Source: Alteromonas naphthalenivorans
GTDB lineage: Bacteria; Pseudomonadota; Gammaproteobacteria; Enterobacterales; Alteromonadaceae
Length of the DNA: 64,000 nucleotides
Assembly (NCBI RefSeq): GCF_000213655.1
Contig: NC_015554.1
Coordinates: 124,001-188,000 of the forward strand
Direction: 5' to 3'
Shown: positions 8,709 through 18,079 of the stretch, piece by piece
Position numbering within the stretch: position 1 is the first letter of the stretch
How the letters are laid out: the number at the start of each line of letters is the position of its first letter
Position numbers and translations under genes: made by a program
The notes under the pieces: model-generated
The model's database searches: none
Told to the model about the DNA's origin: nothing
The model's input: only the letters and a program-made list of their open reading frames with translations

Positions 8709-10928
8709 TTATTGCTCAGGCGTTAAATTTCTGTCGAAGAAGTTAGTAATGGTTTTGTACAAGTGAATACCCGTTTGCTTACCACGAATGCTGTGCTTCT
8801 TACCTGGGTAATCCATGGTTTCAAATGGAATTGCCAAATCTTGAAGATGCTTGTATAGCATCGTAGAGTGGGTGAACAGTACGTTATCGTCAGCCATTCC
8901 GTGATAAATAAGCAAGTCACCTTTTAAGTCTTTCGCGTAAGGGAATACGGAAGAGGCTGTGTATGCATCGTCATCAGTTTTAGGGTTGCCCATATAGCGT
9001 TCAGTGTAATGCGTATCGTACAAGCGCCAGTCGGTAACGGGAGCACCAGACACACCTGCTTGGAAGTAGTCGCCCGCTTTAAACATGGTCATTAGCGTCA
9101 TGTAACCGCCATAACTGTGGCCATGAACACCAATACGCTTAGCATCTACATACGGTAGGGTTCGCAAGAACTCAACACCAGCGACTTGGTCGTCAACTTC
9201 TACAAAGCCCATTTTCTTATAGATAGGATCTTCAAATGCCTTTCCACGGTAGTTAGAGCCTCTGTTATCAAGGGTAAACACTACATAGCCTTTATCTACC
9301 CAATGCTGCATCAGTAACCCGCGGTTACCTGCCCAGCTATTCGTCACAACTTGCGCGTGTGGACCACCGTAAAGATACACAATAACAGGGTGTTTCTTTT
9401 CAAGGTTTTCAGGTTTGTAAATACGGTACTTTAAGGTTGCGCCGTCTTTGGTGGTAATGTCGCCAAATTCAGGTTTAGTCCACGTGTCCATGTAGGGATA
9501 TAGCGGGTGGCCTTCTTCTACCTTATTTTCTTCAAGCCATGTAATACGCTTGCCAGAGGCATCATTTAAACTTACTTGGGCAGGTGAGTTAATAGTAGAT
9601 AAACGGTCGATAAAGATGGAGGCATCTTTACTGAATGACACACTGTGATAAGCGCCTTCATTGGTAATACGTGAAATATCGCCACCGTCTAACGATACCG
9701 AATAGGCATGGCTTTCAAGCGGCGTGTCTTTACGGCCCGCGAAATAAATTCGATTATTCTTGGCATCAACCGCTTCAATGTTATCAACCACCCAATCGCC
9801 TTGAGTTAACTGGCGAACTAACTTGCCACTGTTCTCGTAAAGGTAAAGGTGCTTGAAGCCATCTCGCTCAGAAGCCCAAATAAACTGGTCTGAGTCAGAC
9901 AAAAAGTATAAATCGTTGTGTAAGTTAACCCACGTATTACTGGTTTCGCTTAACAGTACGCTCTGCTTTTCTGTTGGAACGTTATACGCTCGCAGCTCAA
10001 GAGTCTGTTGGTCGCGAGTTTGCCACTGATAGGTGAAAGTTTCACTGTTAGGCATCCATTTACCGCGGGCAAGGTATATGTCTTTGTCTTCGCCTAAGTC
10101 TACCCATCTACGTGCACCGTTATTGATATTCTGGATAGCAAGCTCAACAAGTACATTGTTGGTGCCTGCTTTGGGGTATTTTTGTTCTATGGTTTTAATG
10201 TCGTCGGCATAAATTTCTGACCGAGAAATCACATCTACAGGGCTTTCATCTACTTTGGTAAATGCAATAAAGCTTTCATCTGGTGACCACCAGTAACCAG
10301 TCATTCTGCCCATTTCTTCTTGAGCAACGAATTCGGCCATACCAAATTTAATGTTACCGCCGCCTTCTTTTGTGATGGCGGTTTCTTTGCCTGACTCAAT
10401 ATGTTTTACAAACAAGTTTTGGTCGCGAATGAAAGAAATGTAATTTCCTTTAGGAGAAAGCTTAATATCAGTCTCGAATACGTCGGTATCAAGAAGTTGT
10501 TTTGCCCCTTTTTCGCCGAGTTTGTGGTAATACACATCACCACCAAGCGGGAAAAGGAGGGCCTTACCGTCTGCAGACCATTGATAGCTTACAATGCCAC
10601 TACCCGACAGACGCATACGTTCGCGACGGGCTTTTTCTTCGTCACTTAACACTTCTTCGCCACTTTGAAGGTCATTTGAATCGAACAATAGGCGGGTTTC
10701 GCCACTGTCTATATGGTATTCCCATAAATCGAGACGTTCATAATCGGTCTGTTTTCCTTTTAAGAACGTAACTCTTTCTCCATCTGGAGAAACTTTAAGT
10801 GCACGAGGCGCATTGCCATCAAGGGAAGGAGAAGCGAAAATACGCTCAATATCGAGCGGTGCGGCCTGTACAGCGGTAGAGAGCATAGCGGCTCCTATTA
10901 AAAAGGCTTTTTTCATTTTTATCTGCAT
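8709..10928 (-). CDS. S9B-type prolyl peptidase, dipeptidyl-peptidase IV-like, exported
   Basis: A 739-residue serine peptidase. Residues 1-22 form a signal peptide (K-K-A-F-L-I-G-A-A core, A-V-Q-A cleavage), so it acts in the periplasm or on the envelope. A beta-propeller holds the double Glu (204-205, in A-Q-E-E-M) that anchors the peptide N-terminus in DPP IV, followed by G-Y-W-W-S-P-D. The C-terminal alpha/beta-hydrolase domain has nucleophile Ser605 in G-H-S-Y-G-G-Y, the acid in M-A-D-D-N-V and the His in K-K-H-S-I-R. It should release Xaa-Pro dipeptides from peptides. Starts at 10928 or 10916 are both possible. It is monocistronic. Confidence 0.92.
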   Translation of the reverse strand: MQIKMKKAFLIGAAMLSTAVQAAPLDIERIFASPSLDGNAPRALKVSPDGERVTFLKGKQTDYERLDLWEYHIDSGETRLLFDSNDLQSGEEVLSDEEKARRERMRLSGSGIVSYQWSADGKALLFPLGGDVYYHKLGEKGAKQLLDTDVFETDIKLSPKGNYISFIRDQNLFVKHIESGKETAITKEGGGNIKFGMAEFVAQEEMGRMTGYWWSPDESFIAFTKVDESPVDVISRSEIYADDIKTIEQKYPKAGTNNVLVELAIQNINNGARRWVDLGEDKDIYLARGKWMPNSETFTYQWQTRDQQTLELRAYNVPTEKQSVLLSETSNTWVNLHNDLYFLSDSDQFIWASERDGFKHLYLYENSGKLVRQLTQGDWVVDNIEAVDAKNNRIYFAGRKDTPLESHAYSVSLDGGDISRITNEGAYHSVSFSKDASIFIDRLSTINSPAQVSLNDASGKRITWLEENKVEEGHPLYPYMDTWTKPEFGDITTKDGATLKYRIYKPENLEKKHPVIVYLYGGPHAQVVTNSWAGNRGLLMQHWVDKGYVVFTLDNRGSNYRGKAFEDPIYKKMGFVEVDDQVAGVEFLRTLPYVDAKRIGVHGHSYGGYMTLMTMFKAGDYFQAGVSGAPVTDWRLYDTHYTERYMGNPKTDDDAYTASSVFPYAKDLKGDLLIYHGMADDNVLFTHSTMLYKHLQDLAIPFETMDYPGKKHSIRGKQTGIHLYKTITNFFDRNLTPEQ

Positions 10929-10988
10929 ATTTTTAACTGTCGAATGGTTGATTGTAGAGAAACTGTCTTAGGATACAAGGTACTAAGT

Positions 10989-11609
10989 ATGAAAACCGCA
11001 ATGGTGCTAGGAGCGACCGGATTAGTGGGACGAACGTTGGTAAATATACTTTTACAGGACCGTCGCTACAGCGAAGTGACCTGTTTGGTTAGAAAACCGC
11101 TGCAGTCTAGTCAATTTTCCGACCCATATAATAGGTTAAAACCCGTGGTTATCGATTTTAATAACCTGCAGGACTACCAAGGGTATTTTAGTGTTGATCA
11201 CGTGTATTGCTGTTTAGGTACCACACTTAAACAAGCTGGCTCTAAATCGGCGTTTAGGCGCGTTGATTTCGAATACGTGCATATTGCCGCGCAACTAACC
11301 CGTGCCCAGCGAACCGGCAGCTTTGTGTGGATCTCATCGGTAGGGGCTGATGCAAAAAGCAGTAACTTTTATTTACGGGTGAAAGGCGAGTTAGAAAACG
11401 CGATAATGCGCATGCCTCAGCTTCCACATGCGGCAGCAGTACGTCCTTCACTTTTATTAGGTGCGCGAAGCGAATCTCGCACTCTTGAAGATGTGGCACA
11501 AAAAACTGCACCTGCTTGGAAAATGCTGATGCAAGGGCCGTTGAAAAAATACCGCCCAGTGCATGCTTCCGATGTAGCAAGAAACATGATGACAAGGCAA
11601 AAGTGGTAG
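10989..11609 (+). CDS. NAD(P)-binding Rossmann protein, HTATIP2-like SDR
   Basis: A 206-residue protein starting M-K-T-A-M-V-L-G-A-T-G-L-V-G-R, an atypical SDR dinucleotide-binding loop, with later W-I-S-S-V-G-A and V-K-G-E-L-E-N-A (Lys of the pseudo-active site; the usual Tyr lies just before, in Y-L-R-V-K). The pattern fits the NAD(P)H-binding atypical SDRs such as HTATIP2/TIP30, whose substrates are unknown. I start at 10989 because an AAGG ribosome site precedes it and the glycine loop then lies at the N-terminus; a frame extension to 10944 is possible. It is divergent from the peptidase gene. Confidence 0.8.
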   Translation: MKTAMVLGATGLVGRTLVNILLQDRRYSEVTCLVRKPLQSSQFSDPYNRLKPVVIDFNNLQDYQGYFSVDHVYCCLGTTLKQAGSKSAFRRVDFEYVHIAAQLTRAQRTGSFVWISSVGADAKSSNFYLRVKGELENAIMRMPQLPHAAAVRPSLLLGARSESRTLEDVAQKTAPAWKMLMQGPLKKYRPVHASDVARNMMTRQKW

Positions 11610-11662
11610 CGTTAGAGCATCACGTTCTAGAAAACACAAACAAAAACATAAAGAGAACCACC

Positions 11663-12379
11663 ATGTTTCGCTGCAAGCAATTTGTTGTTAATCAAACCAA
11701 TTGTGCCATGAAGGTAAATACCGACAGTATGATTTTAGGTAGTTGGGCTAAGCCTAATCAAAGTGCGCATATTCTTGATATAGGCACTGGCACGGGCATT
11801 CTCGCGCTAATGATGGCGCAACAGTCTTTAGCATCGGCAAAAATCACCGCTATCGATATCGACGAAGGCGCAGCACTGCAAGCAAGCGCAAACGTAGGGG
11901 CTTCGCCCTGGCCAACAAAAATAGTGGTGCAGCACACCAAGTTGTCCGACTTAGTAGCGGATAACACTTTCGATTTTATCGTGTCTAATCCGCCCTATTT
12001 CGAGCAGGTAAAAGGCCATAGTCATGCCTACAATTCGCAAAGTGACACTAGAGAACAGGCTAGGCAAACTGTTTCACTTACTCCAGCGCATCTATTTTCA
12101 TTTGTCATTGAGCACCTTACCAGTACGGGTGAGTTCTATTGCCTTTATCCTTTTGCTCGGGAGAGCGAAATTACAGACTTAGCTGCTGAAATAGGCTTAG
12201 CCACGAATCGTATATTAAGAGTGCAGCACAATGACCAACACTCCCCTTATGTGACGGTATTTTGTATGAGTAAACAACACAAAAAGAGCGTTATTGAGAA
12301 TTTGGTAATTAGAGATGAATCCGGAGATTACTCAAGTCGTTTCAAAGCGCTTTGCCGCGATTTTTATTTACGCTTTTAA
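11663..12379 (+). CDS. trmN: tRNA1(Val) (adenine37-N6)-methyltransferase
   Basis: A 238-residue class I SAM methyltransferase. It starts F-R-C-K-Q-F-V-V-N-Q-T-N-C-A-M-K-V, the N-terminus typical of TrmN6/YfiC. The SAM loop is L-D-I-G-T-G-T-G-I-L-A-L, the acidic residue sits in I-D-I-D-E, and the amino-methylation motif is S-N-P-P-Y-F. TrmN6 methylates N6 of A37 in tRNA1(Val). The ORF reads back to 11516, but the ATG at 11663 has an AGAG ribosome site and matches the family start. It lies 53 bp after the Rossmann protein gene. Confidence 0.92.
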   Translation: MFRCKQFVVNQTNCAMKVNTDSMILGSWAKPNQSAHILDIGTGTGILALMMAQQSLASAKITAIDIDEGAALQASANVGASPWPTKIVVQHTKLSDLVADNTFDFIVSNPPYFEQVKGHSHAYNSQSDTREQARQTVSLTPAHLFSFVIEHLTSTGEFYCLYPFARESEITDLAAEIGLATNRILRVQHNDQHSPYVTVFCMSKQHKKSVIENLVIRDESGDYSSRFKALCRDFYLRF

Positions 12380-12394
12380 CACAGGTAGTTTGGC

Positions 12395-12901
12395 ATGTTG
12401 ATTGTAGCTGAAGCGTTCGGTGCTATTGCCGTCGTACTCAATTTTATAGGTTATAGACAAAATAGAGTTGAGCGCTATTTGTTTATCTCTGCCTTTGCTT
12501 TGCTGAGCTTAAGCGTGCACTTCTTTATGCTTGATGCCATGGCTGCCGGCGTGGGTACATGCTTAGCGGGGTTACGTAATTTCATTGCTATTAAAAACCG
12601 TAGTCGATGGGTTCTGTTTATTTTCGTGGCCGCCAATATCCTATTCATGCTGTATGAGTGGTTTATTCTGCACCATGACTGGAACATTTTTATCGCCTAT
12701 GCGTCATCCCTCATTTTTACGATAGGCTCAATTGTCTTAAAGGAAACAGACAAAATAAGACGATATTTTTTGCTCGCAGAAACACTAGGGCTTATGTACG
12801 CCCTCTCAGTAGGTAGTATTTTTGGTACCGTTTTTAATATCAGTAACTTATTTAGTATTGTGACAAAGATGATTAGTGATAAAAAGAAGGTAAACCATTA
12901 G
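12395..12901 (+). CDS. YgjV-family inner-membrane protein
   Basis: A 168-residue protein made mostly of hydrophobic segments (about six helices). It opens with E-A-F-G-A-I-A-V-V-L-N-F-I-G-Y-R-Q and contains L-A-G-L-R-N-F, the pattern of YgjV (Imp-YgjV). Function is unknown. It starts 15 bp after trmN and is probably cotranscribed. Confidence 0.8.
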   Translation: MLIVAEAFGAIAVVLNFIGYRQNRVERYLFISAFALLSLSVHFFMLDAMAAGVGTCLAGLRNFIAIKNRSRWVLFIFVAANILFMLYEWFILHHDWNIFIAYASSLIFTIGSIVLKETDKIRRYFLLAETLGLMYALSVGSIFGTVFNISNLFSIVTKMISDKKKVNH

Positions 12902-13021
12902 TCTAAAGTGGCTGAGCGAGGTTTTTAAAAAGCCTTTTAAAACATTGCTTTATGCTTTCTACTTTATGCTAATAAGCCAAAGTTGAATTTAATCACACCA
13001 CTTCAATGGGTATAAAGAATC

Positions 13022-13076
13022 ATCTGAGGGTATCAGGCCTCAGATTTTTACCTTGCAAGAGTATTTGTAAACTCTT
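13022..13076 (+). terminator. Two hairpins upstream of the cellulose operon; the first is terminator-like
   Basis: ATCTGAGG (13022-13029), 8-base loop, CCTCAGAT (13038-13045) and a T run form a terminator-like hairpin. A weaker one follows: AAGAGT (13057-13062), 8-base loop, ACTCTT (13071-13076). They lie 120 bp after ygjV and 27 bp before the first gene of the bcs cluster. They may simply end the ygjV transcript, or act as an attenuator in the bcs leader; sequence alone cannot decide. Confidence 0.6.
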
Positions 13077-13102
13077 CCGTAGTCTGAGAAGTGGTGTATT
13101 TT

Positions 13103-13606
13103 ATGAATGTAGTGAACTTGCACGCTCATCGAGTGACATCGCTTGCCGATAGTCATATTGATGAAGCAGCCGAGCCCTGTGCGAAGCTGATTGGTGGTCA
13201 GTCTAAAGAAGAGACTGAACAGCTGTGGAAAAAGCGTCTTAACTTATATGTTAGCGCAGAAAAAAAGTTGTTAAAAATTAAACGACTGCGTAAAGTGACA
13301 GGGGTTATTACCTTAGCCTGTATGGGAGCATTATTTTTCTCTTTGTACATGGCTCCTATTCTTACCCCGTTCGTGTTTTTCAGTATGGTAGTGGTAATGG
13401 CTTTGGGCGTGGCAACGTACCCGGCTTGGTTCTTATTGGGTCGTAGTAGCCAGAAAACGCGCGACAGCATTTCTCGAATGTTTTACCAGAGTAACCACGA
13501 GCTCGAAATTGCAGACGGTAAGGTTACGTTAATCAATAGAGCGAGCTATGCTAACGTGACTCACGTTAATATTATGGATAGTAACCTTGGGCAATTCGTT
13601 AACTAA
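13103..13606 (+). CDS. Small two-helix membrane protein at the head of the bcs operon, unknown
   Basis: A 167-residue protein that I do not recognise. A charged N-terminal part (about 1-75, basic and helical) is followed by two adjacent membrane helices (about 72-90 and 93-115) and a soluble C-terminal tail. The ATG at 13103 is preceded by a weak purine stretch; a GTG at 13091 would add four residues. Its end overlaps the bcsA start by 20 bp, so the two are translationally linked and the protein probably serves cellulose synthesis or its regulation. It is unlike BcsE, F, G, Q and R. No homology claim is made. Confidence 0.75.
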   Translation: MNVVNLHAHRVTSLADSHIDEAAEPCAKLIGGQSKEETEQLWKKRLNLYVSAEKKLLKIKRLRKVTGVITLACMGALFFSLYMAPILTPFVFFSMVVVMALGVATYPAWFLLGRSSQKTRDSISRMFYQSNHELEIADGKVTLINRASYANVTHVNIMDSNLGQFVN

Positions 13607-15803
13607 TAAGCACCACACTCGTTATCTTCTAATTGCCCTGCTTATTGCATCCACGCTCCTAGGATTATTGCTTCTAGCCCCTATGGACGCAGCAGGTCAA
13701 CTGGTCTCTTCTTCCATTATTTTGGTTATCATCTCAATATGTAGCCGTGAAGCCAATTTCGCACAACGGTTTCAATATTTCTTTAGAACACTCGCGCTGG
13801 TACTTGGTATCGCTATAACCTTGCGCTATTTATTCTGGCGGGGCTTATATACTCTTTCTGCCACTGATGTATTTTCATTTATTGCCATATGGCTTCTTTT
13901 TTTAGCTGAAATTTATGCTGGAATTACTTCAATTCTAGGGTGTATTGTCAATGTGTTCCCACTTAGTCGCCCCCAGCTTTCTCTTGATGATATAGATAGA
14001 ACGCAGTTGCCCACTGTCGATGTCATGATCCCCACCTACAATGAATCACAAGACATTTTAGAAATCACTATTCGAGCAGCCAAAGTGATGGATTATCCTG
14101 CTGACAAAGTCAGTATTCATCTGTTGGATGACGGCGGTACCGACGAAAAAATAAATCAAGCAGAGGCAAAGAAAGCGCAAATAGCCGTAGAGCGCCGCGC
14201 AGAATTGAAGGCGCTTTGTGAAAGGCTAGGAGTTACCTACCATACACGAGCGCAGAACCTTTACGCAAAAGCAGGTAACGTGAACAGCGCCATTAATAAT
14301 ACCTCTGGTGAGCTTATTGTTATTTTAGATGCAGACCACGTGCCCACTAGCGACTTTTTAAGCCGAACTGTGCCTTGGATGGTTAAGAAAGAAAAAGTGT
14401 TTTTGGTACAAACCCCTCACTTTATGGCGAACCCAGACCCCGTCGAACGAAACTATTTCTCGGCGTTTACCCGTATGCCTTCTGAAAACGACATGTTTTA
14501 CGGCACTATTCAAAAGGGCTTAGATTACTGGTCTAGTTCGTTTTTTTGTGGGTCGGCTGCGTTAATGCGCAGGGCACATTTAGAGTTAGTCGGGGGGATC
14601 TCGGGAGAGTCTATTACCGAGGATGCAGAAACCGCTTTAGACTTACATAAAATGGGCTATGAATCAGTGTATGTTGACCGCCCGATGGTAAGCGGATTAG
14701 CGCCAGAAACCTTTGATGCTTTCATACAGCAAAGGATGCGCTGGGCACAGGGAATGACCCAAATTCTATTGCTGAAAAAACCCTATAACGCGAAGGGATT
14801 GTCTTGGTATCAACGCGTTGGCTACATGAGCTCTATAATGTTTTGGCTGTTTCCCTTCGCACGGGTTGTCTTTCTGCTAATGCCGCTTGGTTATTTGGTG
14901 TTTGGGCTACAGGTTTACCATGCCTCGATGATGGAAATTCTGGCGTTCACCATGCCCCATGTTATCGCAACATACATGATTTCCACCATGCTATTTGGGC
15001 GAACCCGATGGCCGCTGGTTTCTGAGTTATACGAAATTTTACAGTGCGCATTCACACTGATGGCGCTCATCAAGGTATTTTTAAAACCTCGCGCGCCCTC
15101 ATTTGTGGTTACCCCGAAAGGGGAGAGTTTAGATAAGAACTTTGTTTCGCCACTTTCTAACGTGTTCTACTGGATAACCGCATTGCTTTCGTTTGCCATG
15201 ATCATCGGCATTTATAAATTCATTAATGAACCGCTTACCCGAGAGCTCACGCTAGTTGTGCTGCTATGGAATGGTTTCAATTTATTACTTTTGTTCAGCG
15301 CTATGAGTGTATTGCTTGAGCGTAAACAACTGAGAAGCCAATCACGACTACCCGCCACCGATAACGTGGTGATTAGAACGCACGAAGGGCAAGCTTGGGT
15401 AGGAGAGCTAAACGACTTGTCTTCTAGCGGGGTAAAGGTACAAATTAGGGGGGATTTATCGATAATTCCATCTAATGTGGTATTAACTTCTTGGACAGAA
15501 GCGCTAAAATCTAATGTAGATTTAAATATGAAAGTCGTCGAATTTGATAGCGATAAGAAGACGTTACGTGCAACCTTCAATCCACAAAGTGATGTGGAAC
15601 GAAATAACGTTGTGGCCTATTGTTTATGTGACAGTAGACGCTGGCAATCGTTTCAACGACGCCGAACTCGCCCGATTTCATATTGGTTTGGTATGCGACA
15701 TGTTCTAAATGTAGGACTAGGCCCTATATTTGCTCATTTGTTTTTCTTACTAAAAAAGCTGCTTCTACGAATTAAAATGCGTTCTGGGGTATTGAAGGAA
15801 TAA
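13587..15803 (+). CDS. bcsA: Cellulose synthase catalytic subunit (UDP-forming) with PilZ domain
   Basis: A 738-residue membrane glycosyltransferase, shorter than the 872-residue E. coli enzyme. The processive GT2 motifs are present: D181-D182-G-G, D248-A-D250, T344-E345-D346 and Q382-R-M-R-W386. Membrane helices flank the cytoplasmic domain. The C-terminal PilZ domain (about 580-680) has the c-di-GMP motifs R-S-Q-S-R and N-D-L-S-S-S-G. It polymerises UDP-glucose and should be activated by c-di-GMP. The only reasonable start is TTG at 13587 inside the upstream gene: the frame is closed at 13557-13559 and the next Met is about 30 residues in, so translation probably depends on coupling. bcsB follows 2 bp after. 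Confidence 0.95.
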   Translation: MGNSLTNKHHTRYLLIALLIASTLLGLLLLAPMDAAGQLVSSSIILVIISICSREANFAQRFQYFFRTLALVLGIAITLRYLFWRGLYTLSATDVFSFIAIWLLFLAEIYAGITSILGCIVNVFPLSRPQLSLDDIDRTQLPTVDVMIPTYNESQDILEITIRAAKVMDYPADKVSIHLLDDGGTDEKINQAEAKKAQIAVERRAELKALCERLGVTYHTRAQNLYAKAGNVNSAINNTSGELIVILDADHVPTSDFLSRTVPWMVKKEKVFLVQTPHFMANPDPVERNYFSAFTRMPSENDMFYGTIQKGLDYWSSSFFCGSAALMRRAHLELVGGISGESITEDAETALDLHKMGYESVYVDRPMVSGLAPETFDAFIQQRMRWAQGMTQILLLKKPYNAKGLSWYQRVGYMSSIMFWLFPFARVVFLLMPLGYLVFGLQVYHASMMEILAFTMPHVIATYMISTMLFGRTRWPLVSELYEILQCAFTLMALIKVFLKPRAPSFVVTPKGESLDKNFVSPLSNVFYWITALLSFAMIIGIYKFINEPLTRELTLVVLLWNGFNLLLLFSAMSVLLERKQLRSQSRLPATDNVVIRTHEGQAWVGELNDLSSSGVKVQIRGDLSIIPSNVVLTSWTEALKSNVDLNMKVVEFDSDKKTLRATFNPQSDVERNNVVAYCLCDSRRWQSFQRRRTRPISYWFGMRHVLNVGLGPIFAHLFFLLKKLLLRIKMRSGVLKE

Positions 15804-15805
15804 TA

Positions 15806-18079
15806 ATGATAAAACCTTACTTCTTACTGATGTTTAGCTTGTTTTTCTCTGTAAGCATCATGGCTGAAACACAAACTTTTCGACTTAGTGATTTTTATGC
15901 TGGTGACAGTATTGCGCGATTAGAAGGGAAATCTAGTAGCGTGGATATCGCAATACCGCTAAGTGCTATTAGTGATATATCGAAGGCCTCTCTTAGAATA
16001 GAAATTGTGAGTTCACAGGCGCTCGTTGAGAAACGTTCACAAATGTATGTGCGATTTAACAATGCCACCATTGGGCAAATAGCTTACTCCCCAAACCAAC
16101 CCACTATTATCTCAACCATTGATATTCCTTCTCAGCTTTGGCGCGAGGGGTTTAATAATTTAACCTTGGCAGTTAGCCAGCACTACGCCATGCAATGCGT
16201 AAACGGTAGCGCTCCGGAATTATGGAGCGAGGTGAACCTTTATACTTCTTCGCTTACAGTAGATGCTGATATTGACGTGGATAATTTTGGTATTAAAGAT
16301 TTATCGGGATTTTTTAGTGCAGGTATAGGCGGGCAACGCAGTGTTCAATTACTTACTGCTGAGGATGCCGATAGCGAAATTATCGAAAAAACGTTGCCGT
16401 TAGTGGCACAGGCGCTGGCCCTTAGAAACCAATATCAACCTCTTAGCATCATGCATACGCCCATTCCACAGGGGTATGTTTTACCTAAAGTTACTCAACA
16501 AGATGAGGAGTTTTGGAGTGAAAATAGAATAGGCGCGTATGAAAAAACGGCATGGTATTTAGCTGAAGACAAAACGCGGGAGGTTCATGTTCTGGTTGGG
16601 AATAAGCAAGCATTGTCTCCGGTATTATCTGATGCGGTTGTCAATGAAATTAACGGCCCCTTCTTAAAAGTGCAACGCACCGAAGCATTTGTCGCTGTCG
16701 ATAAAACTTGGGTGCCAGCATCATACCGACTTATTGTTAGCGGAAATAATAACGATGAGGTTTTTGATGCAGCAAAAGCCTTGTCGGTAATGGACGATAT
16801 GCTTAACCCAGGTGCTCGTACTATCGTGCGCTTTCAAACGCAAATGGATGCAGTAGCGTTGCAACAGACTGCTGCATTGCAACCCGGTGAAAGTTACACC
16901 TTTAGCGATATTGGGGTATCTAGCGATCAATTTGTGGATGAAGGGCGCTTTGAGAAAAATGTTTTATTAACGCTACCCGCTGATTTCTTTGTACCTGAAA
17001 ATGCCAGCGTAGAATTCCTTCTCGATTTTGGCTATGGGGCGGGCATTGGGCCGGGCTCTTCAATGAACGTAAATGTGAACGGTGAACTCGTTCACGGCTT
17101 GTATCTTGGCGATGTGAATGGTGAATCTTTTAGGGATTATCAGCTGAAGATCCCAGCACGATTTTTTAAAGGTGGAACGAACAGTATTAGCTTTATCATT
17201 ACTATGCGCCCGCCCGTTGCAGGGCTTGCATGTAACGATGTGCAAAGCTCTCATTTATTGTTCCAATTTAACAACAGCTCTAGCATACACCTTCCTCAAG
17301 CAGGCCATGTAGCCGTTCAGCCTGATCTAGGTTTATTTGGTGATACTGGCTATCCGTTAGCACGTTTTAATTCAGCGCCTAAAAGCCAAATATTTATACC
17401 GTCTAACGACTATTTAAACAGTGCATTGACCCTTGCTGGCAAGCTTGCTCAAGTTGCAAAAATTCCTCTGCTGAATCTATCAATCACTAAAGACGCAAAT
17501 GAAGATAAGGGTTCATTAATTGTATTAGGAAGCCCTGAAACACTAAATAGTTTTGAACAAGATAGTTTTGTCACTGCCATTGGGAATACCAAGCGTTGGC
17601 CCTACCGCGCACAAAATATGTTGTACAACCGTGTGAGAGATTTCAGCAACGATAAATCTTACCGCCAAATGCTTACCGAAGGCACTACAGTACAGGAAAG
17701 TGATTTGGGCGATAATGCGGTGTTTGTCGCGCAGCGCCACCCCAACGGCACGAATACCGACACCCTATTTTTATTGGTTGCACAAACACCTGAAAAATTG
17801 GCCGCGAGAGTGGATGACCTGATTAGTTTATCTCTATGGGGACAAATGGCAGGCGACTTCTTTGTTTGGAATGACAACGAATCACCCTTGTTGGTTATGC
17901 AGGTTAACGATAAATATGAAATGGGTGAACCGGATGATGTTTTACTCACTCTTCGTTTGTGGTTGTCTAACAACCCTTGGTATTGGTTAGTCACCTTCAT
18001 GGTATTAGTATTCTTCGTAAGCTTATTGATTTACTTGTTGCTGCGACGCCGAAACAAAAGAGCACAAGATTCATGGTAG
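15806..18079 (+). CDS. bcsB: Cellulose synthase regulatory subunit, periplasmic
   Basis: A 757-residue protein with an N-terminal signal peptide (hydrophobic 5-18, cleavage after I-M-A), two repeats of carbohydrate-binding and flavodoxin-like domains, and a single C-terminal membrane helix (about 729-748) followed by a basic tail. Recognisable segments are V-S-Q-H-Y-A-M-Q-C, the late F-L-L-V-A-Q-T and the C-terminal W-Y-W-L-V-T. BcsB guides the new glucan chain through the periplasm, and its anchor helix is needed for BcsA activity. It begins 2 bp after bcsA and overlaps bcsZ by 7 bp, so both junctions favour coupled translation. Confidence 0.93.
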   Translation: MIKPYFLLMFSLFFSVSIMAETQTFRLSDFYAGDSIARLEGKSSSVDIAIPLSAISDISKASLRIEIVSSQALVEKRSQMYVRFNNATIGQIAYSPNQPTIISTIDIPSQLWREGFNNLTLAVSQHYAMQCVNGSAPELWSEVNLYTSSLTVDADIDVDNFGIKDLSGFFSAGIGGQRSVQLLTAEDADSEIIEKTLPLVAQALALRNQYQPLSIMHTPIPQGYVLPKVTQQDEEFWSENRIGAYEKTAWYLAEDKTREVHVLVGNKQALSPVLSDAVVNEINGPFLKVQRTEAFVAVDKTWVPASYRLIVSGNNNDEVFDAAKALSVMDDMLNPGARTIVRFQTQMDAVALQQTAALQPGESYTFSDIGVSSDQFVDEGRFEKNVLLTLPADFFVPENASVEFLLDFGYGAGIGPGSSMNVNVNGELVHGLYLGDVNGESFRDYQLKIPARFFKGGTNSISFIITMRPPVAGLACNDVQSSHLLFQFNNSSSIHLPQAGHVAVQPDLGLFGDTGYPLARFNSAPKSQIFIPSNDYLNSALTLAGKLAQVAKIPLLNLSITKDANEDKGSLIVLGSPETLNSFEQDSFVTAIGNTKRWPYRAQNMLYNRVRDFSNDKSYRQMLTEGTTVQESDLGDNAVFVAQRHPNGTNTDTLFLLVAQTPEKLAARVDDLISLSLWGQMAGDFFVWNDNESPLLVMQVNDKYEMGEPDDVLLTLRLWLSNNPWYWLVTFMVLVFFVSLLIYLLLRRRNKRAQDSW

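Noticed and set aside
10944..10988. N-terminal extension of the Rossmann protein.
   Set aside because: The 15 extra residues do not fit the family, while the ATG at 10989 has a ribosome site.
13022..13076. c-di-GMP (GEMM) riboswitch before the cellulose operon.
   Set aside because: The conserved GEMM core and tetraloop-receptor bases are not present; only simple hairpins are seen.
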